Positions 1 to 5,955 of a stretch of 7,619 nt of DNA are shown here, piece after piece (the first letter of the stretch is position 1; every line of letters starts with the position of its first letter). Origin of the DNA: Thermoplasmata archaeon (GTDB lineage Archaea > Thermoplasmatota > Thermoplasmata > Thermoplasmatales > Thermoplasmataceae); NCBI GenBank assembly GCA_021802365.1, contig JAKAAJ010000054.1, positions 1 through 7,619 on the forward strand, written 5' to 3'. Position numbers and translations under genes: made by a program. The notes beneath the pieces are model-generated. The model had not been told where the DNA came from. It searched no databases and saw nothing but the letters and a program-made list of their open reading frames with translations.

Positions 1-1
1 C

Positions 2-1162
2 ATAAGGCAGGACGTAAATTTCTCAATGGGGTTTGGGAGAGTTGAGATAAAAGGTGTCCAGAAGCTATCTGACATAGAATCATGCATAAGGTATGAGATG
101 GAAAGGCAGAACGGCCTAAGGAAAGTTTCAGAATTTCTGAAGGGTGCGGGAATACCACACATTTCTCTCACGGAATCCGGTGATTTATTCGAAAAGACGA
201 CCTCGAACATCCTCAGGAAATCAATGAAATCAGGACTTTCCATATATGTTTCAAGGTTGACAGGATGCGCAGGTATAATGAAAAAAGGAGATTTGAGGCT
301 TGGAAAGGAGCTTTCTGATATTGTGAAAGCTTTCGGAGGTGGTGGCCTAATGCATTCGGATGAACTTCCGGCCTTCGGTATAGATCATGAGATAGGACCG
401 ATCAGAGAGAAACTCGGATGCTGTAATGGAGATGCATTCATCATAGTTACGATGAGGCCCCAATTGAAAGAATTAATGGAAACTGAACTCAATTCAAGGT
501 TAAAAACAATATGTGATATGACTCTCTCCGAGACACGTTATCTGAACCAGGATGGCACAACCTCCTTTCTCAGGCCACTTCCGGGCGGGGCAAGAATGTA
601 TCCTGAAACTGATGTGCCAGTCATCAATATACTCCCCTTTATGGAAGAAGCTGAAAAAATCAAACCAGTGCCAGTGGAATCTGTCATTTCAGACATTTCG
701 GAAAAATATGGAATATCCATTCAGGATTCGGAAACAATTGTCAGGAAGGGTATGCTGCATGAATTTCTCCTTTTCCTCGAGATCATCAGAGACGGTTCAC
801 TTTCTTCCAGACTTTTGCTTCACATCATTCCTGAAATCTCAAAGACCGCGGGTAGGGAGATCAGGGGAGAAGAGGTTGCTGAACTTATGAAAAAGGCACC
901 GGCTGTTGATCTGGACAGAGAGACCATAGAATATGCAATGAAAATACATTTCGAAGATAATACTCCTCAGGAAAAAGCATGGGAGGAGGTCAGAAAATCT
1001 TTCCTATCATCCGGTGACCTTTCGTTGCTTGTTGAGAAAGCCGCTTCAATACCAGATATTTCAGAGAAAAATCTTATCCCTCGTTTGAGGGGTTTAACTG
1101 ATAAAAAATTCAACCCTGCAGTAGCCATGGAGATGTACAAGAAATTGAGAAAATCCCGTTAA
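2..1162 (+). CDS. gatE: Glu-tRNA(Gln) amidotransferase subunit E (GatE), 3' part
   Basis: GatE is half of the archaeal GatDE amidotransferase, which converts Glu-tRNA(Gln) to Gln-tRNA(Gln) in the cytoplasm using ammonia released by GatD. The reading frame is open from base 2, before the first ATG at 26. The upstream residues IRQDVNFS continue the family motif TRQDxNxS, so the gene is cut by the window edge and ATG 26 is not the start. The visible part is 386 residues; family members are roughly 600 or more. It contains the end of the GatB/E catalytic cradle, then the AspRS-like GAD insertion domain (about bases 173-460). The signature RPLPGGARMYPETDVP follows at 572-619, and then a helical GatB/YqeY-type tail that binds tRNA (about 690-1160). 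It ends in TAA, 70 bases before nuoA, and appears functionally unrelated to the operon that follows. Family assignment is very secure; GatB is excluded by the GAD insertion. Confidence 0.95.
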   Translation: MRQDVNFSMGFGRVEIKGVQKLSDIESCIRYEMERQNGLRKVSEFLKGAGIPHISLTESGDLFEKTTSNILRKSMKSGLSIYVSRLTGCAGIMKKGDLRLGKELSDIVKAFGGGGLMHSDELPAFGIDHEIGPIREKLGCCNGDAFIIVTMRPQLKELMETELNSRLKTICDMTLSETRYLNQDGTTSFLRPLPGGARMYPETDVPVINILPFMEEAEKIKPVPVESVISDISEKYGISIQDSETIVRKGMLHEFLLFLEIIRDGSLSSRLLLHIIPEISKTAGREIRGEEVAELMKKAPAVDLDRETIEYAMKIHFEDNTPQEKAWEEVRKSFLSSGDLSLLVEKAASIPDISEKNLIPRLRGLTDKKFNPAVAMEMYKKLRKSR

Positions 1163-1197
1163 AGCATGGGCACGTGTCAAAATTTCAACATTCTTCT

Positions 1198-1233
1198 AAA
1201 ATTCTTAAATAGATTCGTGCGATTACGATTCAA
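1198..1233 (+). promoter_or_regulatory. Archaeal promoter of the nuo operon, predicted leaderless
   Basis: The gap between gatE and nuoA contains CTTAAATA at 1204-1211, a good archaeal TATA box, preceded by an A-rich stretch (1198-1201) suitable as a BRE. The centre of the box lies about 26 bases before the A of the nuoA ATG at 1233, which is the usual distance from TATA box to transcription start. The predicted transcript would therefore start at or within a base or two of the start codon and have no 5' leader. Consistent with this, no Shine-Dalgarno-like sequence lies in the 20 bases before ATG 1233. The rest of the 70-base gap holds no clear hairpin or long T-tract. The start site is inferred from spacing alone. 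Confidence 0.7.
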
Positions 1234-1670
1234 TGTTGGATGGCTACATCCCTTTGCTGATTGTCCTTGTGTTAATAATCGGGGGGTTAATTACAATCTA
1301 TATGGTGCTGCCAACCATTGGGGCTAACAGATTCAAACGAAGCCAGAAGATCTCTCTCAAGCCCGACGTTATTATAGAAAACGCATCAAGGGAGATTGGC
1401 CCTCCTGTAAAGAATGGAGAATATCTTGAGCCCTATGAGAGCGGTGAGGTTTCCAGGGGGGATTTCCGCTCTTCAATAAATGTGCAGTATTTCGTCATAA
1501 TATTGCTTTTCATACTTTTCGATGTTGATATGGTTCTGCTTTTTCCATGGGCCTTTGACTTTATGAAACTTGGCCTGATTCCTTTTCTTGAAACACTTGC
1601 ATTCCTTGCAATGCCTCTGTTTGTTGTAAGTTATGCCTTTAAAGAGGGCTATATGAGGTGGCTTAAATGA
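1233..1670 (+). CDS. nuoA: Complex I subunit A (NuoA)
   Basis: NuoA is a small membrane subunit at the junction of the peripheral and membrane arms; its long first loop lies near the quinone cavity. The 145-residue product matches the usual family length of about 120-150. Membrane helices are visible at about residues 5-27, 86-108 and 115-136. The loop carries PYESG (67-71), the counterpart of the family's (Y/F)E(C/S)G, with serine as in E. coli. The second helix carries [12 protein letters not shown] (96-107), matching the FD(V/L)E...FPWA signature; D97 is kept and the usual Glu is Asp at 99. ATG 1233 fits the promoter spacing and an N-terminus opening straight into helix 1. It is the first gene of the operon, and its TGA overlaps the nuoB start (ATGA). 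Confidence 0.95.
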   Translation: MLDGYIPLLIVLVLIIGGLITIYMVLPTIGANRFKRSQKISLKPDVIIENASREIGPPVKNGEYLEPYESGEVSRGDFRSSINVQYFVIILLFILFDVDMVLLFPWAFDFMKLGLIPFLETLAFLAMPLFVVSYAFKEGYMRWLK

Positions 1671-2131
1671 AAACAGGCGATGGAGGTGTGGTGACAACAA
1701 CCCTGGAGCAGGCTATGGAATGGGGCAGAAGCAATTCTCTATGGCCATTAACATTTGGTCTGGCCTGCTGTGCCATTGAGATGATGGCTATCCAGGCAGC
1801 TGATATGGATATAGCACGCTTTGGCAGTGAGGTCTTCAGAAATTCTCCAAGGCAGTCTGACCTGATGATTGTGGCAGGAACTGTCACAAAGAAAATGGCG
1901 CCCAGAGTCAGGAGGCTTTACGAAGAGATGCCGTACCCGAAATATGTCATTGCCATGGGAGTATGCGTTATACAGGGCGGACCTTACAATCAGGGTTATT
2001 CTGTGGTTCTTGGTGTAGATAAAGTTGTGCCAGTAGATGTTTATGTGCCTGGATGTCCCCCTACACCGGAGGCACTTACCCATGGTATAATGCTTCTTCA
2101 GAAGAAGATCAGAAACGAGACGGACAGGTGA
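1667..2131 (+). CDS. nuoB: Complex I subunit B (NuoB), N2 cluster protein
   Basis: NuoB carries cluster N2, the last [4Fe-4S] centre before quinone, and forms part of the quinone site with NuoD. The 154-residue protein has all four expected cysteine ligands: the adjacent pair C34-C35 in [11 protein letters not shown]100 in MGVCVIQGG, and C130 in [10 protein letters not shown]. These are the family's CCAxEM, GxC and PGCPP motifs. The length is typical for a short NuoB without the N-terminal extension seen in some mitochondrial homologues. ATG 1667 overlaps the nuoA stop by four bases, and GAGGTG at 1655-1660 sits six bases upstream as a Shine-Dalgarno site. The related small subunit of [NiFe] hydrogenases is unlikely given the neighbours and the overall fit. 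Confidence 0.97.
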   Translation: MKTGDGGVVTTTLEQAMEWGRSNSLWPLTFGLACCAIEMMAIQAADMDIARFGSEVFRNSPRQSDLMIVAGTVTKKMAPRVRRLYEEMPYPKYVIAMGVCVIQGGPYNQGYSVVLGVDKVVPVDVYVPGCPPTPEALTHGIMLLQKKIRNETDR

Positions 2132-2135
2132 TTAT

Positions 2136-2594
2136 ATGGTAGAGGTTCTGGAGGAAACAACAGGTAAAGACGGAAGGAAGGTACTGAAAGTGGCTAAGGA
2201 AAACCTGCTTGCTCTTCTTTCTGATCTTAAGGATAATGGATTCACTCATCTCTCCCTTATCACCGGTATTGACAGGAAATCCAAGCTGGAAGTGGTATAC
2301 CATCTTCACAACTTGACCAAAAATGAATATGTGGTCGTGAAAACGGAAACCCTTGACGAAAGAGTCCCAAGCGCTACCGGACTCTTCAAGAGTGCTGACT
2401 GGGATGAGAGAGAGCAATATGATCTCATGGGAATAGTTTTCGAAGGCCATCCAAACCTGAAGAGGTTGTTTCTTCCAGATTCATGGGTCGGACATCCTCT
2501 GAGGAAGAATTACGATCTTTCCAAAGTACAGTACATAAATATGGACGAGAATGGTGACGATTATGCCACTTTTGATCCCGGAGACGGCTGGTAA
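2136..2594 (+). CDS. nuoC: Complex I subunit C (NuoC, 30 kDa)
   Basis: NuoC is a cofactor-free structural subunit of the peripheral arm that packs against NuoD and NuoB. The 152-residue product carries the 30-kDa family signature near its C-terminus: ERE-QYDLMGIVFEGHP-NLKRLFLPDSW-VGHPLRKNY (residues 91-126). Compared with many bacteria it is a minimal, unfused version (E. coli has a NuoCD fusion). ATG 2136 lies four bases after the nuoB stop. AGGTGAT at 2126-2132, which overlaps the nuoB stop codon, is a seven-base match to the 16S anti-Shine-Dalgarno complement and supports this start. The C-terminus (about 137-152) is acidic and probably flexible. Confidence 0.96.
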   Translation: MVEVLEETTGKDGRKVLKVAKENLLALLSDLKDNGFTHLSLITGIDRKSKLEVVYHLHNLTKNEYVVVKTETLDERVPSATGLFKSADWDEREQYDLMGIVFEGHPNLKRLFLPDSWVGHPLRKNYDLSKVQYINMDENGDDYATFDPGDGW

Positions 2595-2596
2595 AA

Positions 2597-3727
2597 ATGA
2601 TTCAGGAAGAGCAGAAAAATGAACACAGGGAATGGACGGAACTGAACATGGGTCCGCAGCATCCTTCGACACACGGTGTTCTGCGTCTCAAGGTTAAGCT
2701 GGACGGGGAGACAGTCAAGGAGGTTGAGCCAATAATCGGTTATCTCCACAGGAACGCAGAGAAAATATGCGAACTGGATTACTACTGTGATTCCCTGATA
2801 TATTTTGACAGGATGGATTACGTAGCCGCAATGAATATGGAGGTTGGCTACCTGGAAGCTGCTGAAAAGCTTCTCAATATACCTCCACCCGAACGGGCTC
2901 AGTGGATCAGAGTAATCATGGCGGAACTTGGAAGGATTGCAGCACATCTTGTATGGGCCGGGGCATTCGGACTAGATCTCGGAATGCTGTCTCCATTCTT
3001 CTACTGTTTTGTTCAGAGGGAAAAAATTCTCCGTATATTCACTGAAATATGCGGATCAAGGCAGGAGACCAATTACATGAGTATTGGTGGTGTATATCAG
3101 GACATAAACGAGAATATAATCTACATGATCGAAGAGTTCACCAAAGAATTCCCCGACAAACTGGAAGAGATATTCAATGCTTTCGTGAAGAATGATATAT
3201 TCATGTCAAGAAACAAGGGTATCGGAATACTGGAGCCGGATGTGGCCATTCAGTATGCCGTTACAGGACCCATGCTTCGTGCCTCAGGTATAGAGTATGA
3301 CGTAAGAAAGGCAGAACCTTATCTTGTATATGACAAGCTGAACTTCGATATCCCGGTTTCTTACAAGAAAGACAATCTTGCAAGATTTCTTGTAAGGTTT
3401 GAGGAGATGAGGCAGTCTGTCAGGATAGTAAAGCAGGCCATTAAAAAAATACCGGACGGACCATATTTCAACCCAAAAGCCAAGAAATCGCTGATGATAA
3501 GGCTGAGGGGAGAAGGTGAAGTTTACGCAAGAACAGAATCTCCCAAGGGAGAGTTCGGAGTATATCTTGTTGGAGATGGTGGCGTTAAACCCTACAGAGT
3601 AAGGGTCAGGAGCCCTTCTCTGAGGAATCTTTCTGTTATAAGGCATCTTGGTAAGGATGTTCTCATTGCAGATCTGATTGCCATCTCCGGGACAATTGAC
3701 CTTGTTTTTGGAGAGGTGGACAGATAA
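2597..3727 (+). CDS. nuoD: Complex I subunit D (NuoD, 49 kDa)
   Basis: NuoD forms the quinone headgroup pocket with NuoB. The 376-residue length is normal for an unfused NuoD. Near the N-terminus is MGPQHPSTHGVLR (18-30) with the quinone-pocket histidines H22 and H26. This is followed by EPIIGYLHRNAEKI (44-57) and DRMDYV (71-76), whose Y75 corresponds to the conserved quinone-binding tyrosine. It ends with the family's C-terminal DLVFGEVDR. It descends from the [NiFe]-hydrogenase large subunit but lacks the CxxC pairs for nickel-iron, so it is a complex I rather than a hydrogenase subunit. ATG 2597 is two bases after the nuoC stop. A weaker GGAGA lies 12 bases upstream, and coupling to nuoC translation is likely. 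The final TAA shares one base with the nuoH ATG. Confidence 0.97.
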   Translation: MIQEEQKNEHREWTELNMGPQHPSTHGVLRLKVKLDGETVKEVEPIIGYLHRNAEKICELDYYCDSLIYFDRMDYVAAMNMEVGYLEAAEKLLNIPPPERAQWIRVIMAELGRIAAHLVWAGAFGLDLGMLSPFFYCFVQREKILRIFTEICGSRQETNYMSIGGVYQDINENIIYMIEEFTKEFPDKLEEIFNAFVKNDIFMSRNKGIGILEPDVAIQYAVTGPMLRASGIEYDVRKAEPYLVYDKLNFDIPVSYKKDNLARFLVRFEEMRQSVRIVKQAIKKIPDGPYFNPKAKKSLMIRLRGEGEVYARTESPKGEFGVYLVGDGGVKPYRVRVRSPSLRNLSVIRHLGKDVLIADLIAISGTIDLVFGEVDR

Positions 3728-4767
3728 TGGATGTACTAACCCGCCTTGCCCACTTCTTTGCCCCCCTTACACATTATGTTGCCTACATACTGGCTTACCT
3801 ATTTGAATCCATATTTCTTGTTATTTTTGTAACCATAGTCCTGGTCTTCATGATCTATCTTTTCAGAAAGTACATGGCAAGGGTCCAGTTAAGAATCGGG
3901 CCAAACAGGGTTGGGAAATTCGGTCTTCTGCAGCTTATGGCTGACGGACTGAAGCTTGCAGGGAAGGAGAGTATTCTGCCCAAGGGAAGAGACGATCTTC
4001 CATTCAGGATAGCGCCTCTCATCGTCTTCATAGGTCTGGTGATGTCATTTGCTATTCTTCCTTATGGGGATTTCTACTGGATAGGTTCCCTCACAATTAC
4101 ACACTCCAACGTAAGTGTGATACTGCTGTTTGCAGCAATTGCCATCATGCCCATAGGCGAGATACTTGCCGGTGTCAGTTCAAGAAACAAATATGCCATT
4201 CTTGGTGCGCTGAGGGGCGTTGCTAAGGATGTATCGTTTGAGGTTCCAATGATGATCTCTGTAATTGCCCTTGTTATGATGGCATCTGCAAGGACATCTG
4301 AGCCGCTCAACCTTTCAGATCTGGTCTCAAGCCAGATAATACCTTTTGGAATTCCAGAGGTAATAGGCCTTCTAGTGTTCTTCATATCAATGATTGCAAG
4401 GGCCTCATATTCACCATTTGATATGGGTGAAAGTGACAGTGAGCTGGTTTCTGGGCATTCCACAGAATACAGTGGCATGAGATTCGGAATGTTCTATATG
4501 GGACTTTTTGGAAGCATTTTCCTCAGTTCAATGATGGTATCTCTGCTCTATCTTGGAGGTTATAACGGGCCGTTCTCATCAGATGCCGGATTTGTTTATC
4601 TGCTCATCAAGACAGTGGTGCTGGTGCTCATTGCATTCACAGTGTGGCTTTCGGTACCGAGAATAAGGATCGACAGATTTGTCAACATGGGCTGGAAGTA
4701 TCTTCTTCCAATCTCAATCATCAATCTCATAATAGCAGGAATTATAACTCTGGGGGTGGGTCTGTGA
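3727..4767 (+). CDS. nuoH: Complex I subunit H (NuoH)
   Basis: NuoH is the membrane subunit that anchors the peripheral arm, lines the quinone tunnel and starts the chain of charged residues leading to the pumps. The 346-residue product has about eight membrane helices, the usual number. Visible motifs are ARVQLRIGPNRVGKFGLLQ (51-69), the loop SSRNKYAILGALRGVAKDVSF ending in EVPM (about 151-175), and SPFDMGESDSELVSG with TEYSGMRF (229-253). In the acidic loop the usual PEAE is GESD: E235 and E239 are kept and the middle Glu is D237. The common AEY that follows in the next helix is GLF (259-261), so that glutamate is missing. GAGGTG at 3713-3718 lies eight bases before ATG 3727. The gene overlaps nuoI by four bases. 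Confidence 0.96.
   Translation: MDVLTRLAHFFAPLTHYVAYILAYLFESIFLVIFVTIVLVFMIYLFRKYMARVQLRIGPNRVGKFGLLQLMADGLKLAGKESILPKGRDDLPFRIAPLIVFIGLVMSFAILPYGDFYWIGSLTITHSNVSVILLFAAIAIMPIGEILAGVSSRNKYAILGALRGVAKDVSFEVPMMISVIALVMMASARTSEPLNLSDLVSSQIIPFGIPEVIGLLVFFISMIARASYSPFDMGESDSELVSGHSTEYSGMRFGMFYMGLFGSIFLSSMMVSLLYLGGYNGPFSSDAGFVYLLIKTVVLVLIAFTVWLSVPRIRIDRFVNMGWKYLLPISIINLIIAGIITLGVGL
4752..4760 (+). promoter_or_regulatory. Ribosome binding site that fixes the nuoI GTG start
   Basis: The run GGGGGTGGG inside the end of nuoH resembles the archaeal GGAGGTGAT site and lies three bases before GTG 4764. It supports the internal GTG over the more upstream in-frame GTG at 4644, which would add 40 residues from within nuoH that do not resemble a NuoI N-terminus. 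Confidence 0.6.
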
Positions 4768-5198
4768 TAGAAGTAAAGGAACCTAAGAAAGAGCTTCCCC
4801 TTGTAGGGACACTGAAGGCAATGTGGATCGTTGGAAAACACATATTCCAGAAACCCGTCACAACTCAGTATCCTGAAGAGAGGAAACCGATGCCAGATCG
4901 TTTCAGGTTCAGAATCTTTCTGAGCCTCGATGACTGTGTGGGTTGTACCTTGTGTGAGCAGGTGTGTCCTAATCTGAGCATACACATGAACAAGGTGGAA
5001 AGGGAGAATCCAAGAAACAAGAGAAAGATCTACCCTGATGTGAATTTTGGCACCTGCACTGTATGCAGGAACTGCGAGGAGATTTGCCCCACAGATGCCA
5101 TCTACCTCACCCATGTTTTTGAAACATCAAGGACGAGAAACAGTTTCACCTATTCCCCAGACGAGCTGAGCCTGTCCGAGGATGAGGTGATAAAGTGA
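4764..5198 (+). CDS. nuoI: Complex I subunit I (NuoI), 2x[4Fe-4S] ferredoxin-like
   Basis: NuoI carries clusters N6a and N6b, which pass electrons to N2 in NuoB. The 144-residue product has two complete CxxCxxCxxxCP motifs: C58, C61, C64, C68 and C98, C101, C104, C108. Before them is YPEERKPMPDRFRFR (36-50), close to the family consensus YPEExxPxPxRFRG. An amphipathic N-terminal helix (about 12-30) would sit on the membrane near NuoH. The start chosen is GTG 4764, overlapping the nuoH stop as GTGA with a G-rich ribosome site just upstream. An open frame extends further 5' into nuoH but gives non-family sequence. A charged tail (about 128-144) follows the second cluster motif. Its TGA overlaps the GTG of nuoJ1 in the same arrangement. 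Confidence 0.95.
   Translation: MIEVKEPKKELPLVGTLKAMWIVGKHIFQKPVTTQYPEERKPMPDRFRFRIFLSLDDCVGCTLCEQVCPNLSIHMNKVERENPRNKRKIYPDVNFGTCTVCRNCEEICPTDAIYLTHVFETSRTRNSFTYSPDELSLSEDEVIK
5184..5191 (+). promoter_or_regulatory. Ribosome binding site of nuoJ1
   Basis: GAGGTGAT is a full eight-base match to the expected anti-Shine-Dalgarno complement. It ends three bases before GTG 5195; counted from GAGG the spacing is seven. It lies within the last codons of nuoI and supports the GTG start. Confidence 0.7.
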
Positions 5199-5443
5199 TA
5201 TATACAATAATATTCATCATATTCGCCATAATCCTGGTTCCACTGGCAATGAAAACGGTGTCGGAGAAGAACCTGACACACAGTGCAATCTATCTGATGG
5301 CGTTCCTTTTCGTCCTATCTGCACTTTTCATATATCTTGGTGGGAGCATTGTAGGGGCAATTGAACTTCTGGTTTTCATAGGCGCAATTGTTACATTGAT
5401 TGTGTTCAGTCTTATGCTTACAGGAGGTAAGGAAGTTGAATAA
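5195..5443 (+). CDS. nuoJ: Complex I subunit J, N-terminal half (NuoJ1)
   Basis: NuoJ is a membrane-arm subunit whose third helix changes shape during turnover. This 82-residue product holds only the first three helices (about 1-18, 28-48, 52-75). The family core is GGSIVGAIELLVFIGAI (49-65), matching the bacterial GAxFxGALEIIVYAGAI: E57 corresponds to E. coli E55, while the usual tyrosine (E. coli Y59) is F61. The start is GTG 5195, overlapping the nuoI stop (GTGA). The protein stops at TAA 5441-5443 where a normal NuoJ would continue; the missing part is the next gene. Together the two give 154 residues, near the usual single-chain length. Split J genes also occur in other archaeal complex I operons, as recalled from Methanosarcina fpo and haloarchaea. 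Confidence 0.92.
   Translation: MIYTIIFIIFAIILVPLAMKTVSEKNLTHSAIYLMAFLFVLSALFIYLGGSIVGAIELLVFIGAIVTLIVFSLMLTGGKEVE
5423..5428 (+). promoter_or_regulatory. Ribosome binding site that fixes the nuoJ2 TTG start
   Basis: GGAGGT, a consensus Shine-Dalgarno core, ends seven bases before TTG 5436. It lies inside nuoJ1 and is the main reason for choosing TTG 5436 and for reading nuoJ2 as a separately initiated gene. An earlier in-frame TTG at 5400 has no such site. Confidence 0.75.
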
Positions 5444-5654
5444 GAAACTTGCAGCGGTAGCATCCGGACTGTTTCTGATAGTTTTCGGCATTGAGACAGT
5501 GAAGATAGGTGGGTCCTTTACACCTCAATCACAGAATATTTCCCTTATCGGCAGGGAGCTTTTCGGGAACTATGTTGTTCCATTTGAGCTTCTTTCCCTG
5601 ATCCTCGTGGCAGGAATAATTGGTATGTTCTATATCTCATGGAGGGATAACTGA
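5436..5654 (+). CDS. nuoJ: Complex I subunit J, C-terminal half (NuoJ2)
   Basis: This 72-residue membrane protein corresponds to the last two helices of a full NuoJ. It has a hydrophobic helix at about 5-20, a loop with IGRELFGNYVVPFELLSLIL (38-57) and a final helix to about 66. The IGRxLFxxYxxPFELxSxxLLxA pattern is diagnostic of the NuoJ C-terminus. It begins with TTG 5436 in the +1 frame relative to nuoJ1, overlapping that gene by eight bases, with GGAGGT seven bases upstream. No ATG or GTG gives a sensible alternative start. Its TGA shares one base with the nuoK ATG. Independent initiation is more likely than a frameshift joining it to nuoJ1, but a sequencing error cannot be fully excluded. 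Confidence 0.88.
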   Translation: MNKKLAAVASGLFLIVFGIETVKIGGSFTPQSQNISLIGRELFGNYVVPFELLSLILVAGIIGMFYISWRDN

Positions 5655-5953
5655 TGGATATTTTCCTTGTCAGTTTTCTTTCCCTTCTCCTGTTTGTTAT
5701 AGGGCTTTACGGTGTAATGACCTCAAACATAGGAATAAAGATGCTGATTTCTATTGAAATCATAATCAATGCAGCAATCCTCAATCTTGTTGCTGTTGCA
5801 ATATATTACTCTACAATTTCACCAATCATAATGGCACTTTTCGGAATTGCCATTGGTGCAGTTGAATCTGTGATCGGACTCAGCCTTTTAACGGCTACAT
5901 ACAGAAGAGTGGGCAAGGTTGTTCTCTCTCTGCTGAAGGAGATAAAGTGGTAA
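5654..5953 (+). CDS. nuoK: Complex I subunit K (NuoK)
   Basis: NuoK is a small three-helix membrane subunit, related to MrpC, that takes part in proton pumping between NuoJ and NuoN. The 99-residue length is exactly typical. Helices are visible at about 2-20, 28-52 and 58-82. The two essential intramembrane glutamates are present: E35 in ISIEIIINAAILNLVA and E71 in IGAVESVIGLSLL, matching E. coli E36 and E72. The C-terminal tail is basic (YRRVGK...KEIKW) and presumably cytoplasmic. ATG 5654 shares one base with the nuoJ2 stop, and GGAGGG at 5641-5646 lies seven bases upstream. nuoL starts two bases after its TAA. Confidence 0.96.
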   Translation: MDIFLVSFLSLLLFVIGLYGVMTSNIGIKMLISIEIIINAAILNLVAVAIYYSTISPIIMALFGIAIGAVESVIGLSLLTATYRRVGKVVLSLLKEIKW

Positions 5954-5955
5954 CT

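Noticed and set aside
538..720. Minus-strand 60-codon open frame and plus-strand frame at 552-890 within gatE
   Set aside because: Both lie inside a strongly supported gatE frame, show no recognisable domain and have no promoter or ribosome site.
1163..1203. Possible gatE terminator or operator, including CACGTG at 1171-1176
   Set aside because: No convincing hairpin or T-tract; a six-base palindrome is expected by chance and has no second copy nearby.
2109..2947. Minus-strand open frames of 113 and 128 codons opposite nuoC and nuoD
   Set aside because: Compositional shadows of conserved genes; translations resemble no family and have no initiation signals.
4644..4763. Longer nuoI starting at GTG 4644
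   Set aside because: The extra 40 residues come from out-of-frame nuoH and do not match NuoI; GTG 4764 has a ribosome site and the operon's typical overlap.
4596..5114. Minus-strand 172-codon open frame opposite nuoH and nuoI
   Set aside because: Longest antisense frame, but it mirrors the nuoH/nuoI junction, crosses two conserved genes and encodes no recognisable protein.
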